This document shows, piece by piece, positions 56,847-64,000 of a stretch of DNA of 64,000 nucleotides; within the stretch, counting starts at the first letter, position 1, and the number at the start of each line of letters is the position of its first letter. The notes beneath the pieces are model-generated. The model saw only the letters and a program-made list of their open reading frames with translations, was not told the DNA's origin and made no database searches. The DNA is from Hericium rajendrae. Taxonomy: Eukaryota; Basidiomycota; Agaricomycetes; Russulales; Hericiaceae. Where the stretch lies: NCBI GenBank assembly GCA_033439255.1, contig CM065888.1, positions 682,001 to 746,000 on the forward strand, in the 5' to 3' direction. The position numbers were made by a program, and so were the translations under genes.

Positions 56847-57416
56847 GAACCATAACGACCTATTAAATATGTAATTTGTGCTACGTTCATGGCAGTCAGT
56901 GTAGCCTCGTCCTCAATTGTAGCCCTCAGATCGCGGCCAGCACCGGGTCTTTCTCATGCATAACATAGGGTTGTGCAAACATCACTGATGATTGCGTACC
57001 CTCATCCCTTATCTCGCCCCATTTTTCATGGCTGTAAAAGACTTATAATCTTATTTGCGTATTTTTGGCGGCCAATCGTCGAACGTCGCTGCATCAACTG
57101 ACTGTATTCGTATTCCCTGACTAGCTTCGGCTCATTCTTTGCTTGCAGGTCTCTGTTCCCGGACCATGCTCTATAATAAGTAATGGCCGTTGACGTGGTG
57201 GTGATAGCATTAGGCAAGGCAAGTTATTATTATGTCCTCAATGAACAACTCGTATGACTCACCTTAATTCATGCCAGTAATCCAATTGATACGCTGCTGC
57301 TCGCTCATATGGTGCCCTGCTTCTAGGTGTATCAAACGGAAAATGAAATCGGGTTACTGATGGTCCACCTTGCGTTCGAGTTGATTCGAGTTGGTTCGTC
57401 CTTGCTTATTCCGGAG
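56847..57416. other. Spacer downstream of BTB gene 3
   Basis: About 570 bp with no supported gene or RNA. Confidence 0.35.
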
Positions 57417-57722
57417 CGTGCTTCGACGCATTGTAATTGCTCATGCAGGTGATCAGCGCAGGCAAACTACATTTCGACTGCGTCTTATCCATATAGGACA
57501 GAAGACAGGAAGCTATTTCTCTCTTTCATTCATCTTGTCACATCTGCAGTACCATTCTTCCTTCCTTCCTCGTGCTTCGACGCAGCATTGTAATTGCTCG
57601 TGCAGGTGATCAGCGCAGATAAACTGTATTTCGACTGTGTCTTATCCATATAGGACGAAGACAGGAAGCTATTTTTCTCCTTCGTTTATCTCGTCACATC
57701 CGCAGTACCGTTCTTCCTTCCT
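57417..57722. repeat. About 154-bp unit duplicated in tandem upstream of BTB gene 4
   Basis: Copy 1 (57417-57570) and copy 2 (57571 to about 57722) both start cgtgcttcgacgca and share cttatccatataggac and aggaagctattt. Both end in ccttcc runs, and the second ends in a longer (cttc)n microsatellite to about 57737. They are roughly 90% alike and lie 150-450 bp upstream of the ATG of BTB gene 4, in its probable promoter. Confidence 0.75.
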
Positions 57723-57873
57723 TCCTTCCTTCCTTCTCGCAATTTGACCTCGAGGACATGCACGTGCCTTCGACCACGCAAACCTTCAAAAGAGTTGTGT
57801 CCTTACTTGTGTATGCTATCCTCTTCCGCTCCATTCTTCCTCTGCTGTAAAGCGCTCTATTCAGCTTGCTAAC

Positions 57874-59579
57874 ATGATGTCTGATTTGACAGATACGACA
57901 CCGATCACTTCCTCTATACAGGAGCCTAGGGTGGCTGATAAGCCTTTCGACAACCGGGCCGCAGATGTCATTCTTCGGACGTCTGATAGGGTCGATTTTT
58001 ATGTCTACAAATCTATCTTATCGCTCGCATCGCCTGTCTTCGAGGACATGTTTTGCCTCCCCCAATCCCCACTCCCATTGCCAACGTCCATCGAAGATCC
58101 AACATCTACACACCGAGTCATTGATGTCAAAGAAGAAGCGCATACCCTTGATTCCATCCTGCGCTACTGCTATCCCATATACAGACCACCATTGACTACA
58201 CTCCAGGAGGTCCGCGACGTCCTTGACGTAGCATACCAGTACAGGATGATCGCAGTAACGAGCATCGTCAAGTACGCTCTCATCAAATTTATTGACGGAC
58301 ACGAACTGGATGTGTTCGCCATCGCCATCGCCTGCGAGGGCTATGACATTTGCACAAAAGCTGCGCAGAAGTTTGTGCAGCACCCTTTCTTATCACTGGA
58401 GTCAAAGGAATTGGGTCGTATCTCAGCGCGCCAGTACCATCGACTACTGAATTATCATGAAAAATACACAGCGGACGAATTCACTGCTGTATCTGTCGAG
58501 ATCTGGGCTCCAGGTGCTAGGTATGACTTTTGAACCCATTATCACCTTTCTGCGACTGACGTGGTGTTGTATCTTGTTTTGACTTAGCGTCACTCCCGCA
58601 GCACCGACACCTACTGTACCTTCAAAATCGGAAGTTGTACATCGCCAAGCAGATGCGCCATATAACAGCAGAACAGCAGATATCATTCTGCGGTCCTCCG
58701 ATGGCGTTGAGTTCCGTGCCCACAAAGTTATCCTATCCATGGCTTCGCCATTCTTTGATGACATGTTCAGTCTACCCCAGTCCACTACCTCATCTGGTCC
58801 ATCCATGTCCGTTTCGGACCCGCACGAACCCGAAAGCATACCCAAGATCGATGTGAGCGAGGACGCGCGCACCCTAGAATATGTACTGCGCTGCTGTTAT
58901 CCCGTCCGGCCGCCAAAGCTGACCCGGCTCAGTGATGTGCGGCTCGTACTTCAGGCCGGACAGAAGTATGACATCGACGCCGCACAGGGCGTCGCGGAGG
59001 CTGCACTTGAAGAGTGCATCGATCAGGATATCCTCGGCGCTCTAGCTGTCGCCATCGACTGCAAGATGGACGATGTTTATGCCCTTGCAGTACAGCAATT
59101 TCTGCAGCATCCATTGTTATCGCTCGACTCAGCGGAATTTGATCTCATGCCCGCACATCATTATCATCAACTTCTTCAGTACCACAGGCGCTGTTCTGAA
59201 GTTGCATGCAATTTGGTGTCCCATGATGGTACGGGAAACATGCTTGCGTGCGCGGTCGATACAGCGAGCAATTGCCGGAGTTGCGGATACAAAGGGCTTC
59301 CCGCCACTCCAAACATTATGGAGTTGTCGCGACGGATAGAGCAGGCCTTGCGTTCCCGGCCTCATCATTCGACTGCGTTGCATAGTGCGGTTTTGGACAA
59401 CTGGCCTGCGATGCAATGTTACTCATATTGCGGTCGGACCTGGTCTAGAGACAAATTCAGCCAGGTTCTCGCGGATAGAGTTGGTCAGGCTGTAGCGGAA
59501 GTGAGCACTCCCTGCATTTATGTCGAGCTGAAAGTTGATCCTACGGCGTCGTTAGGTTGAAGTCCCCGAATTTTTTTGA
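57874..59579 (+). CDS. Double BTB/POZ domain protein, paralogue 4
   Basis: Exons 57874-58520, 58588-59500 and 59556-59579 give 527 residues from the first of two adjacent ATGs. First BTB: DNRAADVILRTSDRVDFYVYKSILSLASPVFEDMF. Second BTB: NSRTADIILRSSDGVEFRAHKVILSMASPFFDDMF. The second half is the most divergent of the set. Its C-terminal module keeps CRSCGYKG and CYSYCGRTWSRDKFSQVLADRVGQAVAE, and the terminal exon reads VEVPEFF. Intron positions and phases are identical to paralogues 1-3. A homopolymer of seven T in the last exon is a spot where sequencing errors could shift the end. Confidence 0.85.
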
Positions 59580-59887
59580 CGATCACATTGGTCGAGATGG
59601 TTTGCTTTTTCCTTTTCTTGCCCTTGTTTGAAGTCGTGAAGCGATGTTTGATGCTCAGTTCCTGACATCGATAGCGTATCATGTTGAAAATTAGTGAGCT
59701 CAGTCGGACCTCAGAAACAATGTAAACAATGTTCTCAATCATACGCTGCGACCTCCTGCTCCAGCCCAAGGAGCGATGCTAGTTGTGGAGACCGACTTGT
59801 GCAATTTAGATTGTCAATGAGCACTAGATCAGACAGTAATTACATGCAGAAAGGACGGCAGGAAGGGTGCAAGTAAGGCGCCGCTGT
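59580..59887. other. Convergent 3' spacer
   Basis: 308 bp between the stops of BTB gene 4 and the CmcJ-like gene. Nothing is seen beyond likely 3' untranslated sequence. Confidence 0.35.
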
Positions 59888-60826
59888 CTAATCGTAGAAA
59901 ACGAGGGTTCTCAGCTCGATAGATTCGCGCTTCAAGGCGTCCGAAGGGGTGGTGGGATCCTCAAACGCGGTGTGGGGAGTCAGCACGGCGACGCTTCCGT
60001 CCTGAACAGAGTCGAAGCTAAGGAACGATGTAGATTAATGTCATGTCCCATCTCGGCTACAAACACCCACCATTTGATCAGCACGCCCTCCTCCGGTGTC
60101 ATCCCCCTCAGGTATCGCCACTTGTGTGCCTGGTTGAACTTCACACCAAAAGTCTCGCCATCGGGATCGGGGAAGCGTAGTAGCGCTATGGGCGCCAGAT
60201 CGTGGGTCGGATCGACACTGTCGTAGTCGCAAAGCGCAAGGGGGTGATCGTAGGCGGCGTGATGAATTGGACGCCATAGATTGATAATCTGGAAACGCTT
60301 CGTGAGGAGGGAAGGCGCATCAGACGCGGGGAGATGTCGATGCACGCGGGCGATGGAGGCCGCGGTGGTTTGGTCAACATGCACACTCTGTGCAGGTTGA
60401 CGCTTATCGGGCGTGTCTTCAGTCTCTTCGGGACGGCGCTGGCGGATGGCTGGTACGGACGACATTAGTCTTCATTCCTCCAAATGACAGCATGAAAGCC
60501 CACGCACTGTGATCGAAGATAACGACGCGACTCGCGCCAGTGAGCTGCTTGATGAGGTCTATGCTCTCTGGATAATACTCCGCCTTGATCTTCTCCGCGT
60601 CGTCGAAGCTCGTATGCTTTGGAGGGTGACGAAAGAACTGAAAGCCGTTGTTGTCGAGATTGACATCCTTCTCGTGGCCCCGCTGATTATCAATCTCCAC
60701 TGACCGCCATTCTCTCGTAGCGTTCGTCACCGGGTCAGACGAAGTTTTATACCACGCCTTGGAGCCGTCGGCCGGGGGTATGAAGTAGTTGAGGTTGGCT
60801 GTGACTGCGGCAGGTTCAGCAGACAT
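59888..60826 (-). CDS. CmcJ/AsaB-like (GA4 desaturase family) hydroxylase/methyltransferase-like protein
   Basis: Exons on the minus strand are 60826-60508, 60449-60071 and 60017-59888, giving 275 residues, normal for the family. Signature segments in order are NYFIPPADGSKAWY, NGFQFFRHPPKHTSFDD, GASRVVIFDHT-IRQRRP, VHVDQTTAASIARVHRHLP, FQIINLWRPIHHAAYDHPLALCDYDSVD, KWRYLRGMTPEE and KCFDSVQDGSVAVLTPHTAFEDPTTP, then RESIELRTLVFYD at the end. The HxDxT and RPI segments resemble the non-heme iron/2-oxoglutarate-type fold suggested for AsaB and GA4 desaturase-like proteins, which act in secondary metabolism. The reaction here is unknown. Introns are 58 and 53 bp. Confidence 0.87.
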
Positions 60827-60910
60827 CGTCGATATACCTGCTCGATAAGGCTCTGTGGTAGGGTAGAGACTGTGATAATGTCTTGCCTCTGACGCGTAAG
60901 TTTGTTAAGA

Positions 60911-60917
60911 ATATATA
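60911..60917 (-). promoter_or_regulatory. TATA box of the CmcJ-like gene
   Basis: TATATAT on the minus strand, about 85 bp upstream of the ATG at 60826. Confidence 0.35.
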
Positions 60918-61001
60918 GCGGCCTACGTGTGACAAGATGATGCAATCCATAAAACATATCTGCTCATAGACGAGAACCAAGGACCGAGAGCAGCCCGTCG
61001 A

Positions 61002-61241
61002 TTAAATCGGGCGCAACTCTTCAGATGACGGGTCAGCGGACGCAGAACGAGGCGTTAAGATATATAAATGGAGTACACTTACCGCGGAGAAGTGCTCAGT
61101 AATCCAACTTTGAAGTCCTAGCTTATATGCATGGGTCCAGTTGGCCACGCCGCAGACCGCATCATGCTGATTAATAGTCGGAACTTCTTGTACTAGCCGT
61201 TGTGAAAAGGCGTCATAGAATGCTCGACTGACCTCATCCAC
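61002..61241 (-). CDS. Small open frame, hypothetical
   Basis: A 79-codon minus-strand frame (MDEVSRAFYDAFSQRLVQEVPTINQH...) in the 507-bp gap between the CmcJ-like gene and the WDR59-like gene. Its composition is protein-like, and a GTAAGT after ...ITEHFSA could start an intron. It has no recognisable domain and no paralogue here. It may be a gene fragment or an upstream exon that is not real. Confidence 0.22.
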   Translation of the reverse strand: MDEVSRAFYDAFSQRLVQEVPTINQHDAVCGVANWTHAYKLGLQSWITEHFSAVSVLHLYILTPRSASADPSSEELRPI

Positions 61242-61333
61242 TATTTAGCAGCGACCGGTCCAATGGCAGCAATGCAATGACCCTATAAATTGAACGGTAC
61301 TATATGCGAATAGATATTTGTAAGTATGAAGCG

Positions 61334-64000
61334 TTATGGCGGCAACGGCGACATCGACGAGCGTTGCTCTTGTGGAGACAAGACATAACGGTCGATAGAG
61401 TCCAGCACCTGGTCGGGCAGTGCTCGACACCGACATCCACACCCGGTGGCACAGATGTCAATACCAGCGGACCGCCAGCATGCCATGTGGCCGACGTGAT
61501 GACACTGCAGGCAGCTGAACGACAAGCCTAAAACGGAACATAATCAGCGGAGATCCAGGACTGTATATCTCAAAAATAAAGCACCTTTGACAGGCAGTCG
61601 GCATATCGAGCAAAGAGGCATCTTCAGTCGTTTTTCGCAGACCTCGCATGAATGACGTCCTGGCGATGCGGCATCGCTGCCGCAGTTCGTACAGACAATA
61701 GAGACTCCTAGACAACGAAGTCAGCAATTTGATTAAGGTAATGAGACAGCAGACTCGCCAAGCATACTAGTTTCCGCCTCCTGGTTGAGACCGAGAGGCG
61801 CAAGCAGATCCTGGTCGACGGCCTTTAGCAACTCGATGCGTTTGTGCAACAATTGCCAGCGGAATAGGATCTCAGCGTATGCGCCGATATGATTCACAAG
61901 CTGCATGATGAAGGGTTTCTCGAACAAATCCATCTCTTTTACACTGAAAAAATATCGCAGCTCGTTGATAGGGGTCCAGGATGGAAAACGATCAACATAT
62001 CATACCTTTCGCGCTGAATGTACACCCGCAAGTCTTCCACAACCAAGGTCTTCTCAGGGATCGGCGCCCGAGCGCTCACCACCTGCGAGAACGTCGGTCG
62101 ACGCGCATTCATGCTGGGAGACAGCACGGGGATTCTCGTCGCCGTCCCTGCGCCCGTGGACTCGGGCCACGACTTCCCCTGCGGCAGAGGCGGAGTATGA
62201 GTCTGCGAATGTGGCGAATTCGTCCCCGGCGTCTTGTGTCTGGGCGACTCTGAGCCTGCATGGCGCCTACCTCCTCCTCCCGGCACGGGAATCCCGGACA
62301 AGTTCTCGTTGCTGGGCTCGTTCGATACGTCCTTGTTAGAGTCGTGCCTGCTGGCCATGAGCTGGCGCATGCTACTCGTGTTGAAGAGGCTTGACCAAGA
62401 GCCGCGCGATGAGAAGGAAGTGGAGGCCGCGTTGATGGTGGGGGAGGGCGTAGGGCGCGCCCAGGGGGTAGAGGGAGAGAGAGGGGTGGAGGTCCGGCTT
62501 TCCTTGCGTCGCCTGATACTAAAATATTCGACGGGGGCGCGCACAGTGCCTGGGGTAGCAGGAGACATGACTCGGGCTGGAGATTTCGTGGATACTGGGA
62601 AACTTAAGCATGCGTGAGCGCCGCCGAAAAAGTCTAAGGACTCACATGGTGGAGAACGTTTATACATCTTGAGGAGGAGCACAGAGATCATGGCCAGCAT
62701 CTGGATGTCCTTCTCGCGAGCGAAGTTCCTATACCTGAAGAAGTAACATGCATCAGCACGGAATCCTGGGCCAGCGGGAAGATCACGAACAATTCCACGA
62801 CGAGGTTGTAAACAAGAGGATTCGAGCCCCAGGGTGAATCTGCCTCGACATGCGAGCCACTTTTCGAAAACAACAACCCCATAGTGCTGAAAAACTGCTC
62901 ATGGTCATACCGTCCATGTCTCTTTGCCACCGCAGCATTCAGTCCACAAATCGCCCCGGGCTCCTTCCCCTCAAACACATACTCTTTCGCTAACGCCTCA
63001 CCAGTGCCGACCACGTACGACGCATCCTTCACATACACCACGATGACATGTGCAGGCGCAAGCAGATAGCCCGCGGGAATGTCGTCCAGCGCGCGGCTCT
63101 GCTCGGACGCGCGCCGCTGCTTCAGCCGTGAGGACAACAGCAGGTTCGTCATGATGTGCAAGATGTTGTCCCCGTCCTCCGCGGGCCGCATGTGTGGCGT
63201 CGACACGCGCCGGTCCTGCGACGCGACCGCAAGCCTGTGCACTGCATCGGAGAGCAGCGCCGGGGACTGGAATAGGCGGGGAATGGACTCCACCGAGCGC
63301 GCGGGCGCGGACGGCGAGGCAGATAGTTCATGGAGCGGATTTCGAACAATGCGCGGAGGCGCACGGTTGAAGCATACAAGTTGGCCTGTTGGTAACGAGA
63401 CGTCAGCGAGTGGGATGAAGTGCAACGGTGATGGATGTACCATTTGGACCAAACACACCCTGCGACGTTCTTGGCTCTGCTATGTTTTTATTGCTGTGCA
63501 GCATGACCACTGCAGTATTGCGCCCCTGCCGAGTGACAGACTCGTCCTCATCTTCAGAAGAACTTTCGAAGCCCATGTGTACAGGCAAGCGTTCGTCTTC
63601 GTCTTCGTTGCCGAAGACGAGGAATCGTAGACATGCCTCCAAGCACGGCCGTCGCGTCTCGCGAATCGCTCGAAGACGGCGCAGAATGAACGCGCGATTG
63701 CGCATCGAGATCAGCGGCGTACGTTCCAGGTCGATCGTGGGAGTCCCGCCAGGATACGAAGCATGAGGATAGTCTTTCGGAAAGGTGAAGGTGATCCGTA
63801 TGAAAACGGAGGACGACTCGCCCCACGGGCCGTGGAGACCTAGCGTGCACGTCCGCTTCTTCGTAAGATCATGCTGGTCATACGAAAGGAGTCAATCAGG
63901 ATCGATCTCATGGTGACAATCGAACACAAACCTTCTCTAGTTTGATTCTCGATGACGCCGAGCTCAGATTTTTGAGGGCCGAAGTAATTCTGAACCCAAG
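61334..64000 (-). CDS. WDR59/Mtc5-like SEA (GATOR2) complex subunit, C-terminal part (5' end outside window)
   Basis: Minus-strand exons read about 64000-63932, 63873-63441, 63385-62791, 62734-62006, 61943-61768, 61707-61585 and 61527-61334. The visible part starts with the RWD domain (KKRTCTLGLHGPWGESSS, FTFPKDYPHASYPGGTP). It then has the linker FGPNGQLVCFNRAPPR, a helical region (NPLVYNLVVELYRNFAREKDIQMLAMISVLLL) and a long Ser/Pro-rich insert. The C-terminal zinc module is VCTNCGSDAASPGRHSCEVCEKRLKMPLCSICRLPVKGLSFSCLQCHHVGHMACW...CATGCGC. This order (WD repeats off the edge, RWD, zinc ribbon/RING) is that of WDR59/yeast Mtc5, a regulator of TORC1 at the vacuole through SEACAT/GATOR2. The junction near 63874-63931 is uncertain. 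Confidence 0.82.

Overview
The window looks like nuclear DNA of a filamentous basidiomycete (Agaricomycetes, probably a wood- or litter-decay lineage). The genes are intron-dense with very short introns (about 49-68 bp). The families present are typical of agaricomycete genomes: old yellow enzymes, F-box and BTB paralogues, DUF6589 proteins with RecQ-like helicases, a CmcJ/GA4-desaturase-like enzyme and LTR retroelements. There are no operons, no CRISPR array, and I saw no convincing tRNA or rRNA gene. All family assignments come from reading the sequence; no database was searched.

Layout. (1) 0-6.5 kb: three old-yellow-enzyme (OYE) paralogues. One is cut by the left edge, one carries a frameshift, and one is intact on the minus strand; an F-box gene lies between them. 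(2) 6.5-11.6 kb: mostly gene-poor, with a 1.09 kb element that has 30-bp perfect inverted ends and a TA duplication, and a small multi-pass membrane protein gene. (3) 11.63-21.12 kb: a convergent pair made of a DUF6589 gene (plus strand) and a RecQ-like helicase gene (minus strand). The pair is enclosed by an 18-bp perfect inverted repeat. The helicase is itself interrupted by a 2.94 kb insertion with inverted ends (16.98-19.92 kb). This is my best candidate for a poorly described mobile system. (4) 22.19-44.46 kb: a three-level nest of LTR retroelements. Copia-type A was split by copia-type B, which was split by a young gypsy-type element C. The target duplications (AAAAC, GTGCG, CCGG) and the increasing LTR identity agree on that order.

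(5) 44.8-64 kb: a gene-dense block. It holds ORC5 (replication origin recognition), four double-BTB-domain paralogues, an SPX-RING ubiquitin-ligase-like gene with a decayed partial copy nearby, a CmcJ/AsaB-like gene, and the 3' part of a WDR59/Mtc5-like gene (SEA/GATOR2, TORC1 signalling) that runs off the right edge. The BTB genes and the SPX-RING copies appear to come from local segmental duplication. All four BTB genes share one exon plan, including a last exon of exactly eight codons.

Splice sites and start codons were inferred by eye from GT/GC-AG signals, reading phase and comparison between paralogues. The retroelements are described only as fossils or copies, with their parts and boundaries.
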